From Thalassospira profundimaris (lineage in GTDB: Bacteria; Pseudomonadota; Alphaproteobacteria; Rhodospirillales; Thalassospiraceae): a stretch of 64,000 bases of DNA. Made by a program: the position numbers and the translations under genes. The notes under the pieces are model-generated. The model saw only the letters and a program-made list of their open reading frames with translations. It did not search any database and had not been told where the DNA came from. The stretch spans positions 62,001 through 126,000 of the forward strand of contig NZ_JPWF01000013.1 of NCBI RefSeq assembly GCF_003326675.1. Reading direction: 5' to 3'. Shown here one piece after another: positions 8,520 to 17,459 of this stretch (positions are counted from its first letter, which is position 1; every line of letters begins with the position of its first letter).

Positions 8520-9362
8520 TTGGGTAAAGGCAAAACCATCTTTCTTGGACTTCTGGCGGTTCTTGTTCTGCCATTTGGCATCAGTCTTGCGGAAGACCCG
8601 CCAAGCCAGAAGAAGAAGGAAAGCTATACATGGCGGACCGCCCCGCGCCACTCGTCCGGGGTGGCCCCGGATGCGCAGGCGCATGCCAATCAGGCGATTG
8701 TCATGGTGATGGCGGCCGATACATTTGGCTGGCGCGGGTATTTTGCCGTTCATCCGTGGATCATTTACAAGCGTGCCGGTGAAACCAGCTATACCCGCTA
8801 TGACGTTGTTGGTTGGGGCGGTGGCAATGTGGTGCGCAAGAATTATGCGATCCCCGACGGGCTTTGGTTCGGCTCCAAACCCAAAATCCTTGCCGATCAG
8901 CGCGGCGAGAGTGCCGAGGCCCTGATTGATCAGGTTGAAGCAGCGGTAAAAAGTTATCCGTTCCCGAATGAATATCGCAGCTATCCCGGACCCAACAGCA
9001 ATACCTTTATGGCCCATATCGGGCGCGAGGTGCCCGGCCTTGATCTTGACATGCCGGCCAATGCGATTGGCAAGGATTACCGTCCGATCACCAATCCGGT
9101 GGGTATGTCGTCCAGCGGGCAGGGCGTTCAGGCCAACCTTCTGGGGGTTCTTGGATTTTCGGTCGGCCTTGAAGAAGGGATCGAACTTAATCTTCTGGGT
9201 CTGAATTTCGGGATCGATTTCAATCGTCCGGCCCTGCGTTTGCCGTCTATCGGGCGGTTGGGGATGGATAATGTCGCATCCCAGGATGACGGGAACCTTG
9301 CCACGTCACCGGATAAGGCGGGCGATACGGCGGAAACCGCGATTGCGGAACCCAGCAGCTGA
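8520..9362 (+). CDS. DUF3750 family exported protein
   Basis: A 280-residue protein recognised as the DUF3750 family, function unknown. It starts with TTG at 8520, chosen because the frame then gives a clean signal sequence (MGKGK, hydrophobic TIFLGLLAVLVLPFGISLA, cleavage near LAED). The core includes FAVHPWIIYKRAG, YDVVGWGGGNVVRK and a central SYPGPNSNTFMAHIGREVPGL segment with conserved Asn, His and Arg that resembles the DUF3750 signature. The C-terminal ~40 residues are polar and disordered-looking. It lies alone between the AraC and MFS genes, 157 and 57 bases away. Confidence 0.75.
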   Translation: MGKGKTIFLGLLAVLVLPFGISLAEDPPSQKKKESYTWRTAPRHSSGVAPDAQAHANQAIVMVMAADTFGWRGYFAVHPWIIYKRAGETSYTRYDVVGWGGGNVVRKNYAIPDGLWFGSKPKILADQRGESAEALIDQVEAAVKSYPFPNEYRSYPGPNSNTFMAHIGREVPGLDLDMPANAIGKDYRPITNPVGMSSSGQGVQANLLGVLGFSVGLEEGIELNLLGLNFGIDFNRPALRLPSIGRLGMDNVASQDDGNLATSPDKAGDTAETAIAEPSS

Positions 9363-9419
9363 TGGGGCAATAGACCCTTGATTTAAGGTCTTGTCATTTC
9401 GGTGAAATAGCGCGAAGTC

Positions 9420-10664
9420 TTGCTTTCTGAGAATCATTCGCAAGGCGTGCCCGTGTTTTCCCATTTCAGTCTTTTTGCCCGACCGGGCAGTATTCCCACG
9501 ACCGTCTGGGTGCTTGGGTTTGTCAGTCTTTTGATGGATGTGTCATCAGAGATGGTGCAAACCCTGTTGCCGCTTTACATGGTCACGGGGCTTGGGCTTA
9601 CAGCCGTTACCATCGGCCTGATCGAGGCGATTGCGATTGCCACGGCAACCGCGACCAAACTGTTTTCCGGTATTTTTTCCGATCTGGTTGGATCGCGCAA
9701 ATGGCTGGTGGTTATCGGCTATGGGCTTGGTGCGGTGGCAAAGCCGTTCTTTCCGCTGGCCGAAGGGCTTGGTGCGATTGTGGCGGGCCGGTTTGTTGAC
9801 CGGGTTGGCAAGGGCATCCGCAGTGCGCCGCGTGATGCCCTGATTGCGGATGCGGCACCGGCCGATAAACGCGGTGCCAGTTTTGGTTTGCGCAAATCAC
9901 TTGATACGGTTGGCGGTTTCGTCGGTCCGTTGATTGCCGTTCTGGTCATGATGATGTCGGGCGGGGACTACCGGCTGGTATTCTGGCTTGCAGTTATTCC
10001 GGCGGTTTTTGCGGTGGTGATGCTGGTGACCGGTATCCGTGAACCGGCAAGCAAACAGGGACCGGGAAAGCGTCAATCACTTGCCGGGCTTTTCAAGCGT
10101 TCGGGCGATCTTGGACGGGGCTTCTGGCTTGTCATGGTGGCGGCGGGAATTTTGATGCTGGCACGGTTTAGCGAGGCATTTTTGCTTTTGCAGGCGGGTG
10201 ACATCGGTATTGTCGCAAGCTATGTGCCGCTGGTTCTGGTGTTGATGCATGTGGTGTACGGGCTTTGTGCCTATCCGGTCGGGGTTTTGTCAGACCGCAT
10301 CGGGCGTCAGGGATTGCTGATCGGCAGCATTGGTGTCCTGGCGGTGGCGGATCTGGTCATTGCATTTGCGCTGGGCGTGGGCGGGTATCTGATCGGGATC
10401 GCGTTATGGGGGCTTCATATGGGGATGTCCCAAGGTCTGATCGCAACACTGGTTGCCGATCACAGCCCGGATAACTTGCGTGGAACCGCGTTTGGCATTT
10501 TCAATCTGGTTTGTGGTGTTGCCCTGATACTGGCCAATTTGATTGCCGGGATCGTCTGGGAACAGTCGGGGGCCTCTATGACCTTTGTGATCGGGGCCGG
10601 GGCCTGTGTGGTGGCACTTTGTTTCTTTGGGCTGGTTTCGATGCGGACCGCCCTGACATCTTGA
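9420..10664 (+). CDS. MFS transporter
   Basis: A 414-residue major facilitator with about 12 membrane segments. The first cytoplasmic loop has a GxxSDLVGSRKWL-like motif A (SGIFSDLVGSRKWLVV) and a second copy, PVGVLSDRIGRQGLL, opens the second half, confirming the two six-helix halves. The segment DRVGKGIRSAPRDALIAD near residue 123-140 is characteristic of a bacterial MFS subgroup with no assigned substrate. The longest frame starts at a TTG at 9420; an in-frame GTG at 9450 is an alternative. It converges with the COG0523 GTPase gene, sharing a terminator hairpin. Confidence 0.8.
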   Translation: MLSENHSQGVPVFSHFSLFARPGSIPTTVWVLGFVSLLMDVSSEMVQTLLPLYMVTGLGLTAVTIGLIEAIAIATATATKLFSGIFSDLVGSRKWLVVIGYGLGAVAKPFFPLAEGLGAIVAGRFVDRVGKGIRSAPRDALIADAAPADKRGASFGLRKSLDTVGGFVGPLIAVLVMMMSGGDYRLVFWLAVIPAVFAVVMLVTGIREPASKQGPGKRQSLAGLFKRSGDLGRGFWLVMVAAGILMLARFSEAFLLLQAGDIGIVASYVPLVLVLMHVVYGLCAYPVGVLSDRIGRQGLLIGSIGVLAVADLVIAFALGVGGYLIGIALWGLHMGMSQGLIATLVADHSPDNLRGTAFGIFNLVCGVALILANLIAGIVWEQSGASMTFVIGAGACVVALCFFGLVSMRTALTS

Positions 10665-10679
10665 TCAAGGCAACGCAAT

Positions 10680-10706
10680 AAAAACGCCCGCTTGTTGCGG
10701 GCGCTT
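10680..10706. terminator. Bidirectional terminator between MFS and COG0523 genes
   Basis: Stem GCCCGC (10686-10691) and GCGGGC (10697-10702) around TTGTT, flanked by AAAA upstream and a short T-tract (CTTTG) downstream; it serves two convergent genes. Confidence 0.6.
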
Positions 10707-10718
10707 TGACAGATGGCA

Positions 10719-11930
10719 TCAGTTGCGCGACCAGCGCGGGAACGGATCGGGCAGGTTGGCATAGGTTGCCGGATCGAAGGAAGATGTCAGGGCATCATCG
10801 GCCTCGTCCACAAGGCATTCGGACAGGCGTTGACGCAGGGCGGCTTCGTTCATGTTCTGGCCGATAAAGACGATTTCCTGCCGACGGTCGGCAAAGACCG
10901 GGTCCCATTTTGAAAAGACCATATCGCGCCATGCCGGATTGTCCGGCCATTGATCACGGGGCACCGCGCACCACCATGTGCCAAGGGCCTCTGTCTTGAC
11001 AGCGGCGCCGGCCTGACTGATTTCACCAACCCAGTCGGGGCGGGTGGCCAGCCAGAAATGACCCTTGGCGCGCAGCACGCCCGGCCATTCACTGTTGATA
11101 AAGGCGTGGAAACGTTCCGGGTGAAAGGGCAGGGATGTGCGGAAGGTAAAGCTTTTGATCCCGTATTCCTCGGTCTCGGGGACGTGGTCGGCAAAGCCAT
11201 ACAGTTCCTTGGCCCATAAAGGATGGTTTTGCGCCCGTTCGAAATCAAAGCGGCCGGTATTGAGGATGCGTTCGGGGGTGACGATGCTGTGTGTGGTTTC
11301 GATGATTTCGGCATCGGCATTCAGTGCCTTGATAATCCCCAGCACAGATTTGCGTTCGTCATCATTGATCAGATCAAGCTTGTTCAGGACGATAACATCG
11401 GCGAATTCAATCTGATCGACCAGAAGATCAACGATGGATCGGTCATCGGCATCCCCCAGACTTTCGCCCCGGTCAGACAACAATTCGGTGGAGCTGTAAT
11501 CGGCAATCATGCGCGCGCCATCAACCACCGTGACCATGGTATCAAGTTTGGCAATGTCGCCAAGCGACTGCCCGTCTTCATCACGGAAATCAAAGGTGGC
11601 CGCAACCGGAAGCGGTTCGGAAATGCCGGTTGATTCGATCAGCAAATAGTCAAAACGTCCCTGTTCGGCAAGACGGCGAACCTCGGCCAGCAAGTCGTCG
11701 CGCAATGTGCAGCAAATGCAGCCATTGGTCATTTCGACCAGCTTTTCATCGGTCTGGGAAAGTTCGGACCCGCCATTGCGGATCAGATCGGCATCAATAT
11801 TGACCTCGGACATGTCATTGACGATGACCGCAACCCGCAAGCCACGGCGGTTGTTAAGGACATGATTTAGAAGGGTGGTTTTGCCAGCACCAAGAAAGCC
11901 GGACAAAACGGTTACGGGAAGGGGTTTCAT
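10719..11930 (-). CDS. COG0523 family GTPase (CobW/ZigA-like metallochaperone)
   Basis: A 403-residue G3E-type GTPase. Walker [10 protein letters not shown] spans residues 11-19, the metal-binding CICC motif (CXCC) residues 71-74, and NKLD is near residue 190; the CobW C-terminal domain follows. I choose the ATG at 11930 because the longer frame starting at 11966 would begin inside a 38-bp operator palindrome and add a non-conserved peptide. A Zur-type site lies 7 bases upstream of this ATG, overlapping the ribosome site AGGTC. A member of this family under Zur control is expected to be made in zinc starvation and to deliver zinc to client enzymes (ZigA/ZagA role, inferred). Confidence 0.88.
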   Translation of the reverse strand: MKPLPVTVLSGFLGAGKTTLLNHVLNNRRGLRVAVIVNDMSEVNIDADLIRNGGSELSQTDEKLVEMTNGCICCTLRDDLLAEVRRLAEQGRFDYLLIESTGISEPLPVAATFDFRDEDGQSLGDIAKLDTMVTVVDGARMIADYSSTELLSDRGESLGDADDRSIVDLLVDQIEFADVIVLNKLDLINDDERKSVLGIIKALNADAEIIETTHSIVTPERILNTGRFDFERAQNHPLWAKELYGFADHVPETEEYGIKSFTFRTSLPFHPERFHAFINSEWPGVLRAKGHFWLATRPDWVGEISQAGAAVKTEALGTWWCAVPRDQWPDNPAWRDMVFSKWDPVFADRRQEIVFIGQNMNEAALRQRLSECLVDEADDALTSSFDPATYANLPDPFPRWSRN

Positions 11931-11936
11931 CAAGTG

Positions 11937-11974
11937 ACCTATAAATGTTATGTTATAACGTAACATTTATAGGT
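11937..11974. promoter_or_regulatory. Zur-type operator palindrome
   Basis: A 38-bp inverted repeat with a single mismatched position pair: left half ACCTATAAATGTTATGTTA, right half TAACGTAACATTTATAGGT. Its core (AATGTTAT...TAACATT) matches the zinc-uptake regulator box as I know it from enterics (GAAATGTTATA/TATAACATTTC halves). It ends 7 bases before the COG0523 start codon and covers the ribosome site, so a bound repressor would block transcription of that gene; no divergent gene starts close by. Confidence 0.85.
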
Positions 11975-12127
11975 TTGCAGTGTGAGGTCAAGCCAAAAGT
12001 CCGCAAGGGTAATCCAGCAAGGGAGCTGCTTGTCATCTGGTCTGGTGTAAGTGTGTGATATTAAACCTTGAATTTTGCTTCAGATTGCACACATGCTTCA
12101 AACAACAATCATAATTTGGGGTACGTC

Positions 12128-13819
12128 ATGCTTAAACTCGGATCTATCAAGATCGGCATGCGGTTGCTGCTGATCGTTGCTGCTGCGATTATCGCGGCAC
12201 TTCTTGTCGGGGCTTTCGGGCTTTATGAACTTCGCAACAATATGCTTGAGGATCGTAAAGTGAAGACACGAGAGTTGGTGGAAACGGCACTCAGTGTTGC
12301 GGAATTTTATCATAGCCGGCAAGTGGCGGGCGAAATGACCGAGGAAGAAGCGCAGAAAACGGCTGGCGCCGTGATTTCGAGTATGCGCTATGACAAAACC
12401 AACTACTTTTTCGTCTTTGACTATACCCCGGTTGTACTGTTCCACGATATCAAGCCTGACCTTATCGGGCAGAATATGAGTAATGCGACAGATGGTGCAG
12501 GCAAGAAGCACTATGCGGCATTCGCTGATATGGCTGCCAAAAATGGTGAGGGTTTTGTCGACTACACGTACAAAAAACCCGATGGCAGCGGTACGCGCCC
12601 CAAACTGTCCTTTGTGAAAAAGTTTGAACCGTGGAAATGGATCGTGGCCACGGGCATCTATATTGATGACGTCAATGCAGTGTTCATCAGCAGTATGCTG
12701 GTGATGGGGGCTGTTGCGGGCGGTATTCTTCTGGTTGTGACGGTTGGGGCCTTGATGATCAGTCGTGGCATTGCCGTGCCGCTTTTTGCCATCTCGGATA
12801 ACATGTTGAAACTTGCCACTGGTGATCACGATATCGCGGTTCAGTATACGGATCAGAAAAGTGAAATCGGTGATCTTGCCCGCGCAATGGATGTGTTCCG
12901 TGGAAAGACCATCGAGATGGAACAGATGCGTGTTCAGCGCGAGGAACAGGAACGACGGGCAGAAGTTGAAAAACGCCAGGCTTTGAACAAAATGGCGGAC
13001 AATTTTGAAGCAACAGTCGGTCAGGTGGTCGCGCAGGTTATTCGTGCATCTGGCAATATGCAGACATCGGCAAATGCCATGACCGCGACCGCAAAGCAGG
13101 TCGGACAGCGTTCGACACTGGTTTCGGCGGCGTCGCAGGAGATGTCATCGAATGTTGAAACGGTCTCGGCGGCTGCGGAAGAATTGAGTGCGTCGATTGC
13201 CGAAATCAGCAATCAGGTTGCCCAGTCGTCGGGGATTGCGACGGGGGCTGTGAAAACATCCGAGGATACACATCAGAAAATCGAACTTCTGGCGGATGCG
13301 GCAAACCAGATTGGTGAAGTGGTTTCGCTGATCACCAATATCGCCGAACAAACCAACCTGCTGGCCTTGAACGCCACGATTGAGGCAGCCCGCGCCGGGG
13401 ATGCAGGCAAAGGATTTGCCGTTGTTGCCAACGAGGTCAAAAATCTTGCCAACCAGACGGGCAGGGCAACAGAAGACATTCGATCCCAGGTCGAGGACAT
13501 CCAGGTTGCAACCCGAAGTGCCGTAGATGCGATTGCGGAAATCGCCGAAACGATCCGTCAACTGGACGGGTCAACAACGACGATTGCAGCCGCAGTCGAA
13601 GAACAGGGGGCTGCGACACAGGAAATCGCCCGAAATGTCGAGCAGGCAGCGCAAGGAACGCGCGAAGTCAGCGAGAATATTACGGGTGTATCAAGTGCGG
13701 CAGATGATGCAGACCGTCTTTCGAGCGAGGTTCTTGGTCTTGCCGAGGGCCTTGGATCGCAGGCAAGTGACCTGAACAAGGCGGTCGAGGCCTTTTTGGC
13801 GGAAGTTCGCGGCGCTTAG
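12128..13819 (+). CDS. Methyl-accepting chemotaxis protein with single Cache (sCache_2) sensor
   Basis: A 563-residue transmembrane chemoreceptor. Order: TM1 ~10-32; periplasmic sCache_2 domain ~33-190 ([37 protein letters not shown]); TM2 ~192-215; HAMP ~216-270; signalling domain to the end, with the conserved hairpin tip [21 protein letters not shown] place the start at ATG 12128, after a GGGG ribosome site, rather than the TTG-type start 60 bases upstream. sCache_2 receptors often bind small organic acids; the ligand is not predictable here. It stands alone and is followed by a strong terminator. Confidence 0.9.
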   Translation: MLKLGSIKIGMRLLLIVAAAIIAALLVGAFGLYELRNNMLEDRKVKTRELVETALSVAEFYHSRQVAGEMTEEEAQKTAGAVISSMRYDKTNYFFVFDYTPVVLFHDIKPDLIGQNMSNATDGAGKKHYAAFADMAAKNGEGFVDYTYKKPDGSGTRPKLSFVKKFEPWKWIVATGIYIDDVNAVFISSMLVMGAVAGGILLVVTVGALMISRGIAVPLFAISDNMLKLATGDHDIAVQYTDQKSEIGDLARAMDVFRGKTIEMEQMRVQREEQERRAEVEKRQALNKMADNFEATVGQVVAQVIRASGNMQTSANAMTATAKQVGQRSTLVSAASQEMSSNVETVSAAAEELSASIAEISNQVAQSSGIATGAVKTSEDTHQKIELLADAANQIGEVVSLITNIAEQTNLLALNATIEAARAGDAGKGFAVVANEVKNLANQTGRATEDIRSQVEDIQVATRSAVDAIAEIAETIRQLDGSTTTIAAAVEEQGAATQEIARNVEQAAQGTREVSENITGVSSAADDADRLSSEVLGLAEGLGSQASDLNKAVEAFLAEVRGA

Positions 13820-13850
13820 GTGTTCTTCACTGCGATATGAGATCACAATC

Positions 13851-13883
13851 AAAAAAACCGCCGATCAGTTCGGCGGTTTTTTA
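13851..13883. terminator. Bidirectional rho-independent terminator
   Basis: AAACCGCCGA and TCGGCGGTTT pair around a short loop, flanked by an A-run at 13851-13857 and a T-run at 13877-13882; it separates the convergent chemoreceptor and GST genes. Confidence 0.85.
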
Positions 13884-13923
13884 TTGGTCATGTGCTTGAT
13901 GCATCCGTCAGGGATGCAAATCA

Positions 13924-14625
13924 TCAGCCTTTGTTGGTGCTGTTTGCGGTCTGGCCAAACAGGACTTTTTTGTCCTCGTCGGTCATGACCGGATTGCGCA
14001 TGCCTTCGCCGACCTTATAGGCCGCAACAGTTGCCGGGCGGGCTTCGATTTCGGTGAACCAGCGTTTCAGGTTCGGGAAATCATTAAGATCCTGTTGCTG
14101 TTTTTCGTGGCTGACGATCCACGGATAGGACGCCATGTCGGCAATGGTGTAGTCGTCACCGGCAATGAATTTACGGCCTTCGAGGCGCTTGTTCAGCACA
14201 CCATAAAGACGATTGGTTTCGTTGACATAGCGGGTGATCGCATAGGGGATCTTTTCCGGGGCATAGGTGCCGAAATGGTGGTTCTGACCGGCCATCGGGC
14301 CAAGACCGCCCATCTGCCAGAACAGCCATTCCATCACGGTTTTGCGGCCGCGGACATCGGTGGGCAGGAACTTGCCGGTTTTCTCGGCCAGATATTGCAA
14401 GATCGCACCGGATTCAAACACGGTAATGGCCTCGCCGCCATCGGCCGGATCACGGTCAATGATTGCCGGCATCCGGTTGTTTGGCGAAAAGGCCAGGAAA
14501 TCGGGTTTGAACTGGTCGCCTGCGCCGATATTGATCGGGAAAACCTTGTAGTCCAGACCGGATTCTTCAAGGAAAAGAGTGATCTTGTGACCGTTCGGGG
14601 TCGGCCAGTAGTAAAGCTCAATCAT
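13924..14625 (-). CDS. Glutathione S-transferase, Nu-class/YfcG-like
   Basis: A 233-residue GST. The thioredoxin-fold N-terminal domain shows ELYYWPTPNGHKITLFLEE, the cis-Pro segment NNRMPAIIDRD and the ESGAILQYLAEK glutathione-binding turn; the helical C-terminal domain has the ADMASYPWI N-capping box. A Thr-Pro-Asn stretch near residues 9-11 is where YfcG/Nu-class enzymes place a catalytic Thr/Asn in place of Tyr or Ser. Such enzymes often reduce disulfides with two glutathiones. Starts ATG 14625 after AGGAG. It is divergent from a second, similar GST at 14781, a local inverted pair. Confidence 0.85.
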   Translation of the reverse strand: MIELYYWPTPNGHKITLFLEESGLDYKVFPINIGAGDQFKPDFLAFSPNNRMPAIIDRDPADGGEAITVFESGAILQYLAEKTGKFLPTDVRGRKTVMEWLFWQMGGLGPMAGQNHHFGTYAPEKIPYAITRYVNETNRLYGVLNKRLEGRKFIAGDDYTIADMASYPWIVSHEKQQQDLNDFPNLKRWFTEIEARPATVAAYKVGEGMRNPVMTDEDKKVLFGQTANSTNKG

Positions 14626-14780
14626 GAGATCGGGGCTCCTTCAAGTAAATTTCTGGTGGCTAGTTCAATAAACGAACCTTGCCAACTGAGACATTATCGG
14701 TCAATTTAAAACGAACGTTCCAGAATGCAATCCCGGGTCACGGTTTCGTGTAAGGCAACCGACCCGCAAGGAGACTATTG

Positions 14781-15473
14781 ATGATCCGCTTCTATTTTCA
14801 TCCGACGCCGAACCCCCAGAAAATCTCGATGATGCTTGAAGCGTGCGGGATTGAGTACGCGGTTCTGCCGGTTGATACCCGCAAAGGCCAACAGCATGAT
14901 CCGGCGTTCCGCGCGATCAACCCGAATGGCAAGGTTCCGGCAATTGTGGATACGGACGGGGCAGGCGGCAAGGCGGTTCGTGTCTTCGATTCCAATGCGA
15001 TTCTGCTTTATCTTGCAGAGAAGGTCGGAAAGTTTCAGGGCAAGCCGGAAGATCGCGGTGAGTTGCTGTCATGGTTGATGTTCATTGCCACCGGTCTTGG
15101 CCCGTTTTCCGGACAGGCCGTCCATTTCCAGCATGTCGCCCCTGAAGGCAGTGATTACGGCGTAAACCGTTATCGCAACGAGATTGCCCGCCATTATCAG
15201 GTTCTGGAAGATCACATGGTTGGTCGTGCCTTTATCGTCGGTGACGAGATGACGATTGTTGATATTTCGGCCTGGGGCTGGATCGACAAGGCCCCGTTTG
15301 TGCACAAAAACCCGGATGTCATGACCAAATATCCGAACCTGAAACGCTGGTTCGATATGATGAACGATCTGCCTGCGGCGATTGCTGCGCGCAATGTTGG
15401 CAAGGATCACGTCTTCAAAACCGAAATGGATGAAGACGCCAAACGCGCCATGTTCCCGTCCAACTACGTTTGA
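14781..15473 (+). CDS. Glutathione S-transferase, Nu-class/YfcG-like (paralogue)
   Basis: A 230-residue GST, clearly a paralogue of the divergent gene at 13924: FYFHPTPNPQKISMMLEACG, NPNGKVPAIVD, DSNAILLYLAEKVGKF and the TIVDISAWGWID capping box line up with it. The ATG at 14781 follows AAGGAG with proper spacing; a TTG one codon upstream is not needed. The first-domain Thr-Pro-Asn motif suggests the same disulfide-reductase-type chemistry (inference). Downstream come a candidate structured RNA and a terminator before the convergent hemerythrin-like gene. Confidence 0.85.
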   Translation: MIRFYFHPTPNPQKISMMLEACGIEYAVLPVDTRKGQQHDPAFRAINPNGKVPAIVDTDGAGGKAVRVFDSNAILLYLAEKVGKFQGKPEDRGELLSWLMFIATGLGPFSGQAVHFQHVAPEGSDYGVNRYRNEIARHYQVLEDHMVGRAFIVGDEMTIVDISAWGWIDKAPFVHKNPDVMTKYPNLKRWFDMMNDLPAAIAARNVGKDHVFKTEMDEDAKRAMFPSNYV

Positions 15474-15486
15474 CGGGCATGCGTGT

Positions 15487-15640
15487 TCGTCGGGAAGTTT
15501 GGCGTTACATCAGGCGCGCTTGCATAAGCGCCCCGGCTGAGGGGGAGACAGCCGAAGGTGTAAAGAGCCAGACTTCCCGATTGATACCGCGACGACATGG
15601 ATATGAATATGCCGGGCTTTGTAAGCCCGGCATTTTTGTT
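15487..15640 (+). ncRNA. Candidate structured RNA ending in a terminator
   Basis: A nested fold fills the gap after the GST gene. Outer stem: CGGGAAGTTTGGC (15491-15503) with GCCAGACTTCCCG (15567-15579), 13 pairs with one G-U. Second stem: TTACATC (15505-15511) with GGTGTAA (15557-15563), again with a G-U. Two hairpins sit inside: GGCGC/GCGCC (15513-15533) and CGGCTG/CAGCCG (15534-15554) with a purine loop AGGGGGAGA. The G-U pairs would be A-C mismatches on the other strand, so the plus strand is favoured. A terminator follows at 15609. It could be a 3'-UTR element of the GST transcript or a free small RNA. I cannot match it to a known family. Confidence 0.5.
15609..15640 (+). terminator. Rho-independent terminator
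   Basis: ATGCCGGGCTT and AAGCCCGGCAT pair around TGT, then TTTTTGTTTG. It closes the GST/structured RNA transcript; the symmetric stem could also serve the convergent gene. Confidence 0.85.
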
Positions 15641-15658
15641 TGCTCGTGATTTTGAATG

Positions 15659-16321
15659 TCAGGCAGCGATCTTGTCGGCGATTGCTGCCATAAGCTGGTC
15701 ATAGGCATCTGCGGGCATGGCGGCCTGCATGCCGCGTAACATCTCGTCGCGTTCGTGCCAGTTCTGGGCGCTGACAATGGCGCGCATGAAGCGCACCATC
15801 ATGTCAGGACGGATACCCGAGACAATCTGGCCTTCAAGCTGTTGCAGTTCCGCATCGGTGTAAAGCCGGTGCAAGTGTCCCTGAAGTACGGTTTCCTCGC
15901 CTTCCATATGGGCAAGGTCGGCAGCCACAAAATTGCAGAAGGTTTTATAAAGTGCCCGGCCAAGATGTTGGCGTTCCGGGCCAGTTGCCGTCGTTTGCAG
16001 ACTATCAAGCAGCAAGGTCATGGCATCAAACGCGACCTGATGGGCGTCGTGTTCTTCGTCGGCCCGGGTGCTGGCACCGGCAAGGCGTGTTTCAATCGCG
16101 GTATGGATGATTTCATCTTCGTGACGCAGATGATCGGCGCACATTTCCAGATGGCGGCGCAATTCACTGATCATCCGTGCGGATTCAAGATTGCTTGACC
16201 AGTCGGTGGTGCCAAGGGCGGTCATGATCTGGCAATGCATGAAGCGAATGCCTTTATGCACCGTGTAATAAAGGTCGTGGCGCGGGGCCGAATGGCCGGT
16301 GTTTTCCAGTGTTTTGGTCAT
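15659..16321 (-). CDS. Hemerythrin-like (HHE) domain protein
   Basis: A 220-residue soluble, helical protein. His and Glu are spaced as in diiron hemerythrin-like domains: HCQ near 29, HLRHEDEIIH near 64-73, EEHDAHQVAF near 88-97 and a late HMEGEE near 137. These could hold a diiron site for oxygen, nitric oxide or redox sensing. The C-terminal third (IRPDMMVRFMRAIVSAQNW) has no recognisable motif. It is divergent from a LysR regulator at 16435 across 113 bases packed with palindromes, which makes it the likely target of that regulator. The family assignment is from motif pattern only. Confidence 0.65.
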   Translation of the reverse strand: MTKTLENTGHSAPRHDLYYTVHKGIRFMHCQIMTALGTTDWSSNLESARMISELRRHLEMCADHLRHEDEIIHTAIETRLAGASTRADEEHDAHQVAFDAMTLLLDSLQTTATGPERQHLGRALYKTFCNFVAADLAHMEGEETVLQGHLHRLYTDAELQQLEGQIVSGIRPDMMVRFMRAIVSAQNWHERDEMLRGMQAAMPADAYDQLMAAIADKIAA

Positions 16322-16386
16322 GGCTGTTTTAGGTCCTGGGTTCGGGAAAGCATGTCGGGGCTGCTTGTGCCATAGACCGCGAATGT

Positions 16387-16433
16387 GATAATTATCCGAT
16401 ATTCGGAAATATTATCTGACAGGAACAGATAAT
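16387..16433. promoter_or_regulatory. Cluster of three palindromes between hemerythrin-like and LysR genes
   Basis: GATAATTATC (16387-16396, perfect), TCCGA/TCGGA (16395-16407) and ATTATCT/AGATAAT (16411-16417, 16427-16433) lie back to back. The last overlaps the LysR ribosome site and ends just before its ATG. Probably the autoregulatory and divergent operator of the LysR protein. Confidence 0.55.
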
Positions 16434-16434
16434 C

Positions 16435-17382
16435 ATGGATCGTCTTCGTGCCATGCAGGTTTTCGTCCGGGTTGTTGAACGCAGCAGTTTCGTCCGGGCG
16501 GCAGAAGAATTCGGCTATTCGCATGGTATGGCCAGTTCGATCGTCAAGGAACTGGAACGTCATCTGGGGGTCGAGCTGTTGCGGCGGACAACCCGGCGAC
16601 TGTCCCTGACCGAGGACGGGCAGCGTTACTTTGACACCGCACGCGGCATCCTTGGCGATATCGCCGATCTTGAAGATGACATTGGCGCATCGGAAAAACG
16701 GCCACGCGGCAATTTGCGCATACAGGTGCCGGTCGGGCTTTCGCGGATGGTTGTGGCACCGGCCTTGCCGGGGTTTCTGGAACCCTATCCCGAACTTGGT
16801 ATGCAGTTATTGTCGCGCAACGGATTTCCCGATTTTGTCGCAGACAATATTGATGCCGCGATCTTTATCGGTGAACCACCCGAACAGAATATCATCGCCC
16901 GCCCGCTTGGACGTATTCCGTTTATTACCAGTGCCGCCCCGATTTACCTGAAAAAGCACGGCGTTCCGCACACAACGGACGATCTGGCCGAACATGAATG
17001 CATCGGGATCATTTCATCGGGGACGGGCACCAATCTTGACTGGCGTTTCCAGGTCGATGGTGTCGAAAAGCATATCGTGACCCACGGGCGGCTGGCCTTT
17101 GAAAGCAGCGAAGCCGCGGTGGCGGCCGCCGTTGCCGGGGGCGGGGTTTTGCAGATGATTGCCTTTCTGGTGGCAGAGGATATCGCCAAGGGAAACCTCA
17201 GACCGGTCTTGTCGGACTGTCTATATCCCGGCGCAACCATCAGTCTGATTTATCCCAAACAGGCGCGGATGCCCAAAAAGCTTCGCGTCTTCGAGACGTT
17301 TTTGCGGCAAACCATGAAACGGTACAGCCAAGACTGGCAGTCAAAGGATGTTGGGCATTTGTTTGCCGATCAAGCGTTATGA
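16435..17382 (+). CDS. LysR family transcriptional regulator
   Basis: A 315-residue LysR-type regulator. The N-terminal winged helix (MDRLRAMQVFVRVVERSSFVRAAEEF, then LERHLGVELLRRTTRRLSLTEDG) is of the usual CrgA/DsdC-like kind, followed by the periplasmic-binding-protein-like co-inducer domain from ~residue 90. ATG 16435 follows AGGAAC. The divergent hemerythrin-like gene is the probable target. Confidence 0.9.
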   Translation: MDRLRAMQVFVRVVERSSFVRAAEEFGYSHGMASSIVKELERHLGVELLRRTTRRLSLTEDGQRYFDTARGILGDIADLEDDIGASEKRPRGNLRIQVPVGLSRMVVAPALPGFLEPYPELGMQLLSRNGFPDFVADNIDAAIFIGEPPEQNIIARPLGRIPFITSAAPIYLKKHGVPHTTDDLAEHECIGIISSGTGTNLDWRFQVDGVEKHIVTHGRLAFESSEAAVAAAVAGGGVLQMIAFLVAEDIAKGNLRPVLSDCLYPGATISLIYPKQARMPKKLRVFETFLRQTMKRYSQDWQSKDVGHLFADQAL

Positions 17383-17390
17383 TTGACAAA

Positions 17391-17426
17391 AAACAACATC
17401 CCGGCGGCAAACCGGGATGTTGTGTC
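17391..17426. terminator. Terminator hairpin between convergent LysR and MFS genes
   Basis: ACAACATCCCGG and CCGGGATGTTGT pair around a short loop, with an A-run before and TGT after; it lies between converging genes. Confidence 0.65.
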
Positions 17427-17459
17427 TATGCAATCAGGGATATTCGAAGGCCGGGATGA

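Noticed and set aside
15490..15595. Cobalamin riboswitch resemblance (GGGAAG, GAGCCAGA, GATACC pieces)
   Set aside because: The central CCGGTG...CCGG core is absent, GGGAAG pairs within the outer stem, and no B12 gene follows.
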